Shown: positions 45,232 to 53,492 of the stretch, piece after piece
How positions within the stretch are numbered: position 1 is the stretch's first letter
Layout: each line of letters opens with the position of its first letter
Assembly (NCBI RefSeq): GCF_028561275.1
Contig: NZ_JAQQTF010000018.1
Coordinates: 186,001-250,000 of the forward strand
DNA length: 64,000 nucleotides
Source of the DNA: Aureisphaera galaxeae
GTDB taxonomy: Bacteria > Bacteroidota > Bacteroidia > Flavobacteriales > Flavobacteriaceae
Direction: 5' to 3'
Program-made: the position numbers and the translations under genes
The notes under the pieces: model-generated
The model's database searches: none
The model's input: only the letters and a program-made list of their open reading frames with translations
Told to the model about the DNA's origin: nothing

Positions 45232-46173
45232 ATGTCGCCATCCGTACCAGCACCTAAAATTTTTGCCTGTAAACAAAGTCAAATCTTAGCCCAACAAATC
45301 GCCAATGCCTTTGGCGCGCCCTTGGGCAACGTGATCACTTCTACCTATAGCGATGGCGAGTTTCAGCCTTCTTTCGAGGAATCGGTACGGGGAAGTCGAG
45401 TGTTCATTATCGGATCTACCTTTCCCAATAGCGATCACCTCATGGAAATGCTTCTTATGTTAGACGCAGCCAAAAGAGCTTCCGCACGACACATTACTGC
45501 GGTGCTTCCTTACTTTGGTTGGGCCCGACAGGATCGCAAGGACAAACCAAGGGTTCCTATTGCTGCTAAATTGGTGGCCAAAATGTTGGAAACCGCAGGA
45601 GCCACGCGAATCATTACGATGGACCTCCATGCCGATCAGATTCAAGGGTTTTTCGAGAAGCCGGTAGACCACTTATTTGCTTCTACGATTTTCTTACCCT
45701 ATTTAAAAAACCTGAATCTGGACAATTTAACAATTGCTTCTCCAGATATGGGAGGATCGAAAAGAGCTTATGCCTATTCTAAGGCCTTAGAAAGTGACGT
45801 AGTAATCTGTTACAAACAGCGCGCCAAGGCCAATGTTATTTCCCACATGGAATTGATTGGGGATGTACAAGGCAAGAATGTAGTATTGGCCGACGATATG
45901 GTAGACACCGCTGGAACCTTAACCAAAGCAGCCGACCTGATGATGGAACGTGGAGCCGCTAGTGTACGAGCGATCTGTACGCACCCTATCCTTTCTGGAA
46001 ATGCCTATGAGCGTTTGGAAAATTCGCAATTGGAAGAACTTATTGTAACGGACTCTATTCCATTGAAACAGGAAAGTTCTAAAATAAAAGTATTGAGCTG
46101 CGCGCAACTATTTGCAGATGTTATGCTTAGCGTGCAACACAACGAAAGTATAGCGTCCAAATTCCTGATGTAG
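45232..46173 (+). CDS. prs: ribose-phosphate pyrophosphokinase
   Basis: This 313-residue enzyme makes PRPP from ribose 5-phosphate and ATP, feeding purine, pyrimidine, histidine and NAD synthesis. Motifs include Y-F-G-W-A-R-Q-D-R-K in the ATP loop, the metal and active-site segment D-L-H-A-D-Q-I-Q-G-F-F, and the PRPP-binding loop V-V-L-A-D-D-M-V-D-T-A-G-T-L. The length is normal. The gene stands just before rplY, with a hairpin between them that overlaps the rplY promoter. Confidence 0.97.
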   Translation: MSPSVPAPKIFACKQSQILAQQIANAFGAPLGNVITSTYSDGEFQPSFEESVRGSRVFIIGSTFPNSDHLMEMLLMLDAAKRASARHITAVLPYFGWARQDRKDKPRVPIAAKLVAKMLETAGATRIITMDLHADQIQGFFEKPVDHLFASTIFLPYLKNLNLDNLTIASPDMGGSKRAYAYSKALESDVVICYKQRAKANVISHMELIGDVQGKNVVLADDMVDTAGTLTKAADLMMERGAASVRAICTHPILSGNAYERLENSQLEELIVTDSIPLKQESSKIKVLSCAQLFADVMLSVQHNESIASKFLM

Positions 46174-46212
46174 AAACGAAAGGATTTCTTTTCGCTTTTC
46201 GTATAAAAAACG

Positions 46213-46220
46213 TACATTTG
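46213..46220 (+). promoter_or_regulatory. -7 box of rplY
   Basis: TACATTTG is a perfect TAnnTTTG. Its predicted start site falls inside the left arm of the hairpin at 46222-46244. Confidence 0.6.
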
Positions 46221-46221
46221 C

Positions 46222-46248
46222 AGCCGCTTTCTAAGGAAGCGGCTTTTT
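46222..46248 (+). terminator. prs terminator overlapping the rplY transcription start
   Basis: 8-bp arms AGCCGCTT/AAGCGGCT with a 7-nt loop and five Ts. For transcripts from prs this is a normal terminator. Transcripts starting at the rplY promoter would lack most of the left arm and escape it. An L25 autoregulatory leader is an alternative. Confidence 0.65.
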
Positions 46249-46265
46249 AAATTTAAAACAATAAG

Positions 46266-46910
46266 ATGAAATCAATTACAATTAACGGATCTCAAAGAGA
46301 AAGCGTGGGTAAGGCATCGACCAAAGCCCTACGTAATGCTGGAAAGGTTCCCTGCGTTGTTTACGGAGGAGAAGCACCTATTCACTTTTCGGCAGACGAA
46401 ATTGCATTTAAGGACTTGGTGTACACTCCAAACGTACACACAGTTGTAGTTGCACTAGAAGACGGTACCAAAGTAGAATGTATCCTTCAGGACATTCAGT
46501 TTCACCCGGTAACCGATCGCATCCTTCACATCGATTTTTACCAAATCTTCGATGATAAGGAAGTGACCATGAACATTCCTGTAAAACTTGTTGGAAACTC
46601 CCGTGGAGTTCGTAACGGAGGGGTATTGCGTATCGTAAACCGTAAACTTCGTGTAAAAGCACTACCACAGGATTTACCAGACTTTATCGAGGTAGACATT
46701 ACCGAAATGCGTATTGGAGCTAAGATGTATGTTACAGCGGTAGAGCAAGAGAAATTCAAAATCATGCATTCCGACAATGCTGTAATCTGTCAGGTTAGAA
46801 CTTCGCGTACTGCCGTGGCCGATGAAGATGAGGAAGAAGAAGAAGAAGGAGAAGAAGGAACAGAGGCTGCTGCAGAAGCACCTGCTGCCGAAGCTCCAGC
46901 GGAAGAATAA
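46266..46910 (+). CDS. rplY: 50S ribosomal protein L25 (general stress protein CTC form)
   Basis: This 214-residue 5S-rRNA-binding ribosomal protein has the N-terminal L25 domain ([14 protein letters not shown] and V-P-C-V-V-Y-G-G) and the CTC-type second domain (about 100-180: [13 protein letters not shown]). A ~35-residue glutamate/alanine-rich acidic tail follows. The length matches the long CTC form, not the ~95-residue E. coli form. It has its own promoter and is followed by a terminator. pth lies next, the usual pairing. Confidence 0.96.
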   Translation: MKSITINGSQRESVGKASTKALRNAGKVPCVVYGGEAPIHFSADEIAFKDLVYTPNVHTVVVALEDGTKVECILQDIQFHPVTDRILHIDFYQIFDDKEVTMNIPVKLVGNSRGVRNGGVLRIVNRKLRVKALPQDLPDFIEVDITEMRIGAKMYVTAVEQEKFKIMHSDNAVICQVRTSRTAVADEDEEEEEEGEEGTEAAAEAPAAEAPAEE

Positions 46911-46932
46911 ATTTCTATTCCCTAATAATTCA

Positions 46933-46965
46933 AAAAGCATCCTGTGTTCGGGATGCTTTTTTTAT
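46933..46965 (+). terminator. rplY terminator
   Basis: Arms AAAAGCATCC/GGATGCTTTT with an 8-nt loop and a T run, 22 nt after the rplY stop. Confidence 0.85.
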
Positions 46966-46988
46966 TTTTACCAAAAATAAAGAAAGGA

Positions 46989-47621
46989 ATGCTATCCTTT
47001 TTAAGATCACTTTTTGTTTCAGAAAAAAAGAAACCCTACACGACAGGCGATCCTATGAAAAAATTCCTCATTGCAGGTCTGGGAAATATCGGCCCCAAAT
47101 ATGAAAATACCCGTCACAATATTGGCTTTCGGGTACTGGATCATATGGCAAGGGAAAACGATCTTACCTGGGAAACCGTAAAACTTGGGGACATCACCAC
47201 CTACAAAAAGAAAGGCCGCACATTTTTGTTCCTAAAGCCCAGCACCTTCATGAATTTAAGTGGAAAAGCTGTTAAATATTGGCTGGACAAAGAAAAGATT
47301 CCGTTAGAAAACCTTTTGGTGGTTACCGATGACCTTAACCTCCCCTTTGGAACCCTTCGCGTAAAGGGAAAGGGAAGTGATGGAGGACACAATGGATTAA
47401 AGGATATTCAGAACGTATTGCAGACGACAAAGTACAATAGATTTCGATTTGGTATAAGCGACTCCTTTTCCAAAGGAAGACAAGTGGATTATGTATTGGG
47501 CGAATGGAATGAAGAGGAAGAATCGAAACTAAAAGAACGTTTGGACATGGCTTCCAAAATTGTAGAATCATTCGGCTTGGCCGGGGTACAAATAACCATG
47601 AATTCCTATAACGGCAAATAA
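46989..47621 (+). CDS. pth: peptidyl-tRNA hydrolase
   Basis: This ~210-residue enzyme releases peptides from tRNA after abortive translation. It has F-L-I-A-G-L-G-N-I-G-P-K-Y, the catalytic-histidine segment T-R-H-N-I-G-F, F-M-N-L-S-G-K-A-V, and D-D-L-N-L-P-F-G-T-L-R-V-K with G-G-H-N-G-L. The ATG at 46989 is preceded by AAAGAAAGGA and gives a ~22-residue extension often present in Flavobacteriia. The internal ATG at 47055 would give the classic short form. The frame also opens at 46944, but that lies inside the rplY terminator and is unlikely. Confidence 0.9.
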   Translation: MLSFLRSLFVSEKKKPYTTGDPMKKFLIAGLGNIGPKYENTRHNIGFRVLDHMARENDLTWETVKLGDITTYKKKGRTFLFLKPSTFMNLSGKAVKYWLDKEKIPLENLLVVTDDLNLPFGTLRVKGKGSDGGHNGLKDIQNVLQTTKYNRFRFGISDSFSKGRQVDYVLGEWNEEEESKLKERLDMASKIVESFGLAGVQITMNSYNGK

Positions 47622-47622
47622 A

Positions 47623-48555
47623 TTGGAGGAATACACTTCGACTTTGGCATATAACAACGAAAGGGGCTGTGTCGTCACTATTGGCACATTCGACGGTGTT
47701 CATGTTGGGCATCAAGCTATTATTAAACGTTTGGTGAAACTAGCCAAACAGGAACAGCTCGATGCTGTACTCCTCACCTTTTTCCCGCATCCTCGAATGG
47801 TATTACAGCGGGATACTGATTTAAAGCTAATTAATACCCTTGCTGAAAAAAAAGAAGTACTGGAATCCCTGGGGATCGACCACATGGTGGTTGAACCCTT
47901 CACCAAAGAATTTTCCCGACTTACAGCACTGGAATATGTGCGCGATATTTTGGTAAACCAATTGAATGCCAAACATATCATTATAGGATACGATCATCGT
48001 TTCGGCAGAAATAGGACCGCCAACATAGACAACCTAAAAGAATATGGCGAAACCTACGATTTCAATGTGGAAGAAATCACCGCACAGGAATTAAATGATG
48101 TTGCCATTAGTTCCACCAAAATACGCAATGCACTAAATGATGGGGACATTTCTACTGCGAACAACTACCTCGGATATCGATATACGCTGTCTGGGAATGT
48201 AACGCAAGGCAAAGGAATAGGAAAAGATTTAGGATTTCCTACGGCCAATTTAAAGGTAGATCAGGATTATAAATTAATCCCGAAGAAAGGGGTTTATTTA
48301 GTTCAGGCTAACCTTAACGGAAGTCACATTTACGGACTCACCAGTATTGGAACCAATCCCACGGTTGGCGGAACACACACGACCATTGAAACATTCTTGA
48401 TGGATTTTGAAGGAAACCTTTATGACCAACCCCTTACCTTGGAATTCATTACCCACATTCGGGAAGAAAAACATTTTGAATCTGTAGAACACCTCATAGA
48501 AGCCATTAAGGCAGACGAAGCCTATGCTAGGCAGTATTTGAAACAACATGAATAA
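47623..48555 (+). CDS. ribF: bifunctional riboflavin kinase / FAD synthetase
   Basis: This 310-residue enzyme makes FMN and then FAD. The N-terminal adenylyltransferase domain has T-I-G-T-F-D-G-V-H-V-G-H-Q and G-Y-D-H-R-F-G-R-N-R. The C-terminal kinase domain (about 185-310) has G-K-D-L-G-F-P-T-A-N-L and a late L-E-F-I-T-H-I-R-E-E. The start is a TTG, 1 nt after the pth stop. No ATG or GTG lies between it and the first catalytic motif, and the resulting N-terminus has the normal family length. The 3' end overlaps the HTTM gene by 8 nt. Confidence 0.95.
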   Translation: MEEYTSTLAYNNERGCVVTIGTFDGVHVGHQAIIKRLVKLAKQEQLDAVLLTFFPHPRMVLQRDTDLKLINTLAEKKEVLESLGIDHMVVEPFTKEFSRLTALEYVRDILVNQLNAKHIIIGYDHRFGRNRTANIDNLKEYGETYDFNVEEITAQELNDVAISSTKIRNALNDGDISTANNYLGYRYTLSGNVTQGKGIGKDLGFPTANLKVDQDYKLIPKKGVYLVQANLNGSHIYGLTSIGTNPTVGGTHTTIETFLMDFEGNLYDQPLTLEFITHIREEKHFESVEHLIEAIKADEAYARQYLKQHE

Positions 48556-49885
48556 GTTGCTCTTTTCGCGAATCGATAATACCGGATTAGTGCTCTGGAG
48601 GATCGCCTTTGGACTCTTAATTGCTTTGGAAGGATTCGGCGCCATTGCCACTGGCTGGGTGAGACGTGTTTTTGTTGAGCCCGAATTTACATTTCACTTC
48701 ATCGGCTTCGATTTCCTACAACCACTGCCCGGTGGAGGCATGTATATCTACTTTGCCGTTTTGGGGATTCTGGGGGTTTGCGTTATGATTGGATACCGAT
48801 ATAGGTTTGCCATGTTTGCCTATGCATTGATGTGGACTTGTGTGTATCTCATGCAAAAAACCTCCTACAATAACCACTATTATTTAATGATGCTTTTGTG
48901 CTGGATCATGGTGTTGCTCCCCGCCAACCGTTGGCTATCCCTGGATGTAAAAAGAAACCCTGCTTTGCGCTCCCTTTCCATGCCACGATGGGTGAAGGTA
49001 ATTTTAATACTTCAAGTATTTATTGTCTTTACCTATGCTTCTATTGCCAAAATGTACCCCGATTGGTTCAACCTAAAAGCTCCGGCATTACTAATGCTAG
49101 GTAAGAAAGAATATTGGCTCATAGGGGATCTGCTGCAACAAACATGGGTACATTATAGCATTGCCTATTTTGGATTGCTATTCGATTTACTCATCATCCC
49201 CATGTTCCTTTGGAAAAGGACTCGCTTTTTGGCTTTTTCCCTGTCTCTGTTTTTCCATCTTTTCAATTCGGTGGTATTTCAAATTGGGATTTTCCCATAC
49301 ATGTCGATCGCATTTGCCTTTTTCTTTTTCTCTTCAGAAACTCTGATCAAGCGATTCAAATTAAAAAGGGAAGTGTATACAGGGGACGAAATTATCACGC
49401 CTTCGTATGCCAAACCTGCCATCGTGGCTTTCAGCATTTATTTTCTGGTTCAAATAGGGCTTCCGGTTCGTCACTGGTTCTTTCCAGAGGATGTACTATG
49501 GACCGAAGAGGGACACCGCCTTAGCTGGCGGATGATGCTACGATCCCGCTCCGGAGCACTCACTATTTGGGTAGAAGACAAGGAAACAGGCAAGCGCACC
49601 AAATATCCGTATCGCGAAATGCTTTCTAAAAAGCAACGCCGTAATGTCCAGACCAAACCCGACCTTATTTGGCAGTTGGCTCAGCGTATCCACGCGATTG
49701 AAAAGGAAAAGGGAAAGGACGTAGCCGTATATGCCAATTGTCGTGTGAAAATAAATGGCGGGGTATATCATCCTTTTATCGATTCTGAAGTGGATTTGGC
49801 CCAAGAAAAGTGGTATCCCTTACAACACCACGATTGGATTTTACCCACTCCTGCCGATTACCACAGCAAAGCGGAAAAAGAATAA
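48548..49885 (+). CDS. HTTM-domain (vitamin K-dependent gamma-carboxylase-like) membrane protein
   Basis: This 445-residue inner-membrane protein has about six to eight helices in its first 300 residues, including W-R-I-A-F-G-L-L-I-A-L-E-G-F and K-M-Y-P-D-W-F as in VKGC-type HTTM proteins. A soluble ~130-residue C-terminal region (R-R-N-V-Q-T-K-P-D-L-I-W-Q) follows. Human gamma-carboxylase modifies glutamates using vitamin K. The bacterial relatives' substrates are unknown. The gene overlaps ribF by 8 nt, so it is translated with the flavin enzyme. Whether it uses reduced quinone or flavin is speculation. Confidence 0.88.
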   Translation: MNKLLFSRIDNTGLVLWRIAFGLLIALEGFGAIATGWVRRVFVEPEFTFHFIGFDFLQPLPGGGMYIYFAVLGILGVCVMIGYRYRFAMFAYALMWTCVYLMQKTSYNNHYYLMMLLCWIMVLLPANRWLSLDVKRNPALRSLSMPRWVKVILILQVFIVFTYASIAKMYPDWFNLKAPALLMLGKKEYWLIGDLLQQTWVHYSIAYFGLLFDLLIIPMFLWKRTRFLAFSLSLFFHLFNSVVFQIGIFPYMSIAFAFFFFSSETLIKRFKLKREVYTGDEIITPSYAKPAIVAFSIYFLVQIGLPVRHWFFPEDVLWTEEGHRLSWRMMLRSRSGALTIWVEDKETGKRTKYPYREMLSKKQRRNVQTKPDLIWQLAQRIHAIEKEKGKDVAVYANCRVKINGGVYHPFIDSEVDLAQEKWYPLQHHDWILPTPADYHSKAEKE

Positions 49886-49917
49886 ATCCAAAACTTCCCA
49901 TACAGCCTCTTTTTCCC

Positions 49918-49925
49918 TAACTTTG
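49918..49925 (+). promoter_or_regulatory. -7 box of serS
   Basis: TAACTTTG is a perfect TAnnTTTG. The leader is about 17-20 nt and ends with AAGGAAA before the ATG. Confidence 0.65.
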
Positions 49926-49947
49926 CGCTCTTAAAATCCTAAGGAAA

Positions 49948-51219
49948 ATGTTACAAGTACAGAACATTCGCGAGCACAAAGAAGCTTATGTAACGGCATT
50001 GGCCAAGCGTGGCCTTGATGCCAAAGACATGCTTGAAGAGGTACTGTCGCTGGACGAACTGCGTCGGGCTACCCAAGCAAAATTGGACGAAACCCTTTCG
50101 CAATCCAATACATTTTCCAAAGAGATTGGGATGTTGTTCAAAAATGGGGAAACCCAAAAGGCAAACTTACTGAAAGAGAAAACTTCTCAGCTCAAGGTGA
50201 GCAGTAAGGAGCTTCAGGAACAATTGAACGATGCGGCGAGCAAGCTGCAAAAAGCCTTGTATGAGCTTCCCAATATTCCTAATGAATTGGTCCCAGCGGG
50301 AACCGACGAGAACGATAATGAAGAAGTTTACAGAGAAGGAGATGTCCCTACCTTAGATAGTGCAGCGTTACCTCATTGGGAATTGGCAAAGAAATACGAC
50401 CTCATCGATTTCGAATTGGGAGTGAAGATCACTGGAGCTGGTTTCCCTGTGTACAAAGGGAAGGGAGCTAGATTACAGCGCGCCTTGATCACTTATTTTC
50501 TAGACAAGAATACGGCGGCAGGCTATACCGAATATCAAGTACCTCACCTTGTAAATGAAGCCAGCGGATATGGTACCGGCCAATTGCCCGATAAGGAAGG
50601 ACAGATGTACCATGTGGGAATGGACGACTTATACCTTATCCCAACGGCCGAAGTTCCCGTAACCAACTTATTTAGGGGAGATCTTTTAATGCACAACCAA
50701 TTGCCCATTACCTGTACTGGGTACACCCCTTGTTTCCGTCGTGAAGCAGGAAGTTATGGAGCCCATGTTCGAGGACTGAATCGTTTGCATCAATTCGATA
50801 AGGTAGAGATCGTTCGTATTGAGCATCCTGACAACAGTTACGCTGCATTGGATGGCATGGTAGACCACGTAAAGGAAATTCTGAAGGAATTAAAGCTACC
50901 CTATCGTATTCTCAGATTGTGTGGTGGCGACTTAGGTTTCACCTCTGCGTTGACCTATGATTTCGAAGTATTTTCTACTGCACAGGATCGATGGTTGGAG
51001 ATTTCTTCCGTTTCCAATTTTGAAACTTTTCAAGCCAATCGCTTAAAACTGCGTTTTAAGGATACCGATGGAAAGAACAAATTGGCCCATACCCTAAACG
51101 GAAGTGCCTTGGCATTACCCCGCGTATTGGCTGGAATTTTGGAAAACTATCAAACTCCCGATGGCATTAAAATTCCGGAAGTATTGGTCCCTTATTGCGG
51201 TTTCGACATCATAAATTAG
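49948..51219 (+). CDS. serS: seryl-tRNA synthetase
   Basis: This 423-residue class II synthetase has an N-terminal long helical hairpin arm (about 30-105) that grips the tRNA-Ser variable arm. The catalytic core has the T-A-E-V-P-V-T-N segment, motif 2 as C-F-R-R-E-A-G-S-Y-G with R-L-H-Q-F-D-K-V-E, and motif 3 with N-G-S-A-L-A-L-P-R-V-L. The length is normal. The gene has its own -7 box. The TPR protein follows. Confidence 0.98.
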   Translation: MLQVQNIREHKEAYVTALAKRGLDAKDMLEEVLSLDELRRATQAKLDETLSQSNTFSKEIGMLFKNGETQKANLLKEKTSQLKVSSKELQEQLNDAASKLQKALYELPNIPNELVPAGTDENDNEEVYREGDVPTLDSAALPHWELAKKYDLIDFELGVKITGAGFPVYKGKGARLQRALITYFLDKNTAAGYTEYQVPHLVNEASGYGTGQLPDKEGQMYHVGMDDLYLIPTAEVPVTNLFRGDLLMHNQLPITCTGYTPCFRREAGSYGAHVRGLNRLHQFDKVEIVRIEHPDNSYAALDGMVDHVKEILKELKLPYRILRLCGGDLGFTSALTYDFEVFSTAQDRWLEISSVSNFETFQANRLKLRFKDTDGKNKLAHTLNGSALALPRVLAGILENYQTPDGIKIPEVLVPYCGFDIIN

Positions 51220-51296
51220 GGCTGAAAGGCTGTTTGGGGATAAATCGGCCTAATATTTGAGAAATTTTTAAGAACTCTATTACGTATATTTATCCC

Positions 51297-53078
51297 ATGC
51301 GAATTGTAATTATTCTCTTACTACTTTTTGTTTCCTATGGCTCCTTAGGTCAGACCGAAGGTTTGGCCAAAAATTATTTTGAGCAGGGGAAGTATGAAAA
51401 GGCGCTTACCATTTTCAAAAAGCTGGTAAAGCAAAATCCTGGGAATAACAGTCAATTTCTATATCTCATAAAGACCTATCAGCAGCTGGAACGCTATGAT
51501 GAAGCCCAGGTGGCGATCATGGAAAAACTGAATGGACGAAGACAATATCCACAGTACTATGTGGAATTGGGTCACAACTATACGTTGCAGGACAAAGACA
51601 GTTTGGCCAACTTTGCCTATCAGAAAGCCATTAAATCGGTAGAAGAAAATCCCATTTATGCCTATATCGTAGGAAGAACCTTAAGCGATTATAGCCGATT
51701 GGATGAAGCCGCGACTGTATATGAAAGGGCCATGGAGTTGGATCCGGAGCGGGATTATAATAGTCAGTTGGCTCGTATTTATGGAGAACAGGGAAAATTG
51801 GAATTGATGTTCGAAAAGTACATCGATCTCATCCAATCGAACGTAGCCTATCGACCTTCGGCCCAGCGAAATTTCAGTTTCTATATCAACGAAGACCCTA
51901 CCAACGAGGCGAATATTGTATTCAAAAAAGCATTGTTGAAACGACTACAAGGCAATCCAGATATTCTCTACAATGAATTGTTGAGCTGGTTATTCATTCA
52001 ACAGAAAGATTACAGAAAAGCATTTACACAAGAAAAAGCAATATACAAGCGTAGCGGCGGTGACCTAAGTGGTATCATTGATTTGCTTCGAATTTCCATG
52101 GAGGAAGAAAGCTATGAGGATGCGAAGCAAGTGGCTGAATTTGTAATTGAAAATGCCCCAACCATCGGTGGCAAAATTTCGGGCTATCAATACCTAATGA
52201 ACATAGAGTTAGAATTGGCCACCGAGGAGGATTATGCGGCCATTCAACAGAAGTACTTGGGTCTTTTCGAAAGATTTGGAGGCGGTTCGGAGACCTATGC
52301 CCTTCAATTGGACTACAATGAGTTTTTGGCTTTCAAATTTGGAAAGAAGGAGGAAGCCATAGACAACCTAAAAACACTTTCCAAGAAACGCCTATCGATA
52401 TATCAAGAAGCACGCATAAAACTAATTCTAGCCGATATTTTGGTCTTCGATGAGAAGTTCAATCAGGCATTGATTTACTATTCGCAGGTTCAGAAAAAGG
52501 TAAAAAACGATCGCTTGGCACAGGAAGCTCGATTTAAAGTGGCACGCACCAGTTATTACAAGGGCGATTTCGAATGGTCTTTGGTACAATTGGATGTCCT
52601 GAAAAAGTCGGCCTCTCAACTCATCGCTAACGATGCCATGGAACTAGCCTTGATGATACGCGATAATTCCTTAGAGGATTCTACCCAAACTGCCCTAAAA
52701 AAATTCGCCAAGGCGGATTTATTGGTACTTCAGAATAGATACAGTGAAGCCAATGCATTGTTCAATGATATCCTTGAAAATCATAAGGGGGAAGCCGTAG
52801 AAGATGAAACCTTGTTGAAACAGGGATTCGTTTATGAGACTTTGAATGATTTCGCCAAAGCCGAAGCGAATTACGAAAAGATCATCGAGTTTTACAATGA
52901 CGATATATTGGCGGACGATGCTCACTTCCGATTGGCAAAACTGTACGAGGAGAAACTGGATATGCCTCAGAAGGCCAAGGATCTCTACGAGCAGATCATC
53001 TTTAATTTTGCCGATAGCATCTTCTTTGTAGAAGCCCGCAAGCGATACCGAATGCTTCGGGGCGATGAGATCAATTAA
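51297..53078 (+). CDS. tetratricopeptide-repeat periplasmic protein
   Basis: This 593-residue protein has a short signal peptide (ending G-S-L-G-Q) and TPR-type helical repeats over most of its length, for example Y-F-E-Q-G-K-Y-E-K-A-L-T-I-F and D-E-A-A-T-V-Y-E-R-A-M-E-L-D near the N-terminus, and further pairs near 470-580. TPR proteins serve as scaffolds. The partner is unknown. A near-consensus -7 box (TATATTTA, 51285-51292) ends 4 nt before the ATG, so the mRNA may be leaderless. Confidence 0.88.
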   Translation: MRIVIILLLLFVSYGSLGQTEGLAKNYFEQGKYEKALTIFKKLVKQNPGNNSQFLYLIKTYQQLERYDEAQVAIMEKLNGRRQYPQYYVELGHNYTLQDKDSLANFAYQKAIKSVEENPIYAYIVGRTLSDYSRLDEAATVYERAMELDPERDYNSQLARIYGEQGKLELMFEKYIDLIQSNVAYRPSAQRNFSFYINEDPTNEANIVFKKALLKRLQGNPDILYNELLSWLFIQQKDYRKAFTQEKAIYKRSGGDLSGIIDLLRISMEEESYEDAKQVAEFVIENAPTIGGKISGYQYLMNIELELATEEDYAAIQQKYLGLFERFGGGSETYALQLDYNEFLAFKFGKKEEAIDNLKTLSKKRLSIYQEARIKLILADILVFDEKFNQALIYYSQVQKKVKNDRLAQEARFKVARTSYYKGDFEWSLVQLDVLKKSASQLIANDAMELALMIRDNSLEDSTQTALKKFAKADLLVLQNRYSEANALFNDILENHKGEAVEDETLLKQGFVYETLNDFAKAEANYEKIIEFYNDDILADDAHFRLAKLYEEKLDMPQKAKDLYEQIIFNFADSIFFVEARKRYRMLRGDEIN

Positions 53079-53120
53079 AGATTCCCAAACATAAATACAA
53101 CCCTAAAAACCAAAATCCCG

Positions 53121-53429
53121 GTGTATATCTATAACGTTACCATTAATATTGATGAAAGTATCCATGATGCCTGGTTGGAGTGGATGCGAAATGAGCACAT
53201 TCCCGCCATGTTAGATACCGGCAAATTTTCGAAAGCACTCATGACCCGTGTGCAGGTGCAAGAGGAAATGGGAGGCCTTACCTATTCGGTGCAATATAGA
53301 ACCGATAGCAAAGCCACCTTGGATAAGTACTATGCGGAGGATGCACAAACACTTCGCGGACAAAGCAAACCTTTTGAAGGCAAGTTCGTAGCCTTCCGTA
53401 CCGAATTAGAGGTAGTCGCAGAATTCTAA
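53121..53429 (+). CDS. DUF4286 family protein
   Basis: This 102-residue protein begins at GTG 53121 with Y-I-Y-N-V-T-I-N-I-D-E-S and contains W-L-E-W-M-R-N-E-H-I-P, matching the DUF4286 pattern. The ferredoxin-like fold resembles small dimeric antibiotic-synthesis monooxygenase-type proteins, but no function is established. It lies 42 nt after the TPR gene on the same strand. Confidence 0.85.
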   Translation: MYIYNVTINIDESIHDAWLEWMRNEHIPAMLDTGKFSKALMTRVQVQEEMGGLTYSVQYRTDSKATLDKYYAEDAQTLRGQSKPFEGKFVAFRTELEVVAEF

Positions 53430-53437
53430 AATAAATA

Positions 53438-53462
53438 AACCCGATAGGAGTCCTATCGGGCT
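53438..53462 (-). terminator. terminator between DUF4286 and OmpA-like genes
   Basis: Perfect 9-bp arms CCCGATAGG/CCTATCGGG over a 3-nt loop. The T-rich side is on the minus strand, so it serves mainly the OmpA-like gene. Confidence 0.75.
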
Positions 53463-53492
53463 ATTGCGGGGATTAATGGAAATTATAACTGG

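Noticed and set aside
46944-46988. Upstream start of pth at 46944
   Set aside because: The codons lie within the rplY terminator and its T run. The ATG at 46989 has an AAAGAAAGGA just ahead and gives a normal protein.
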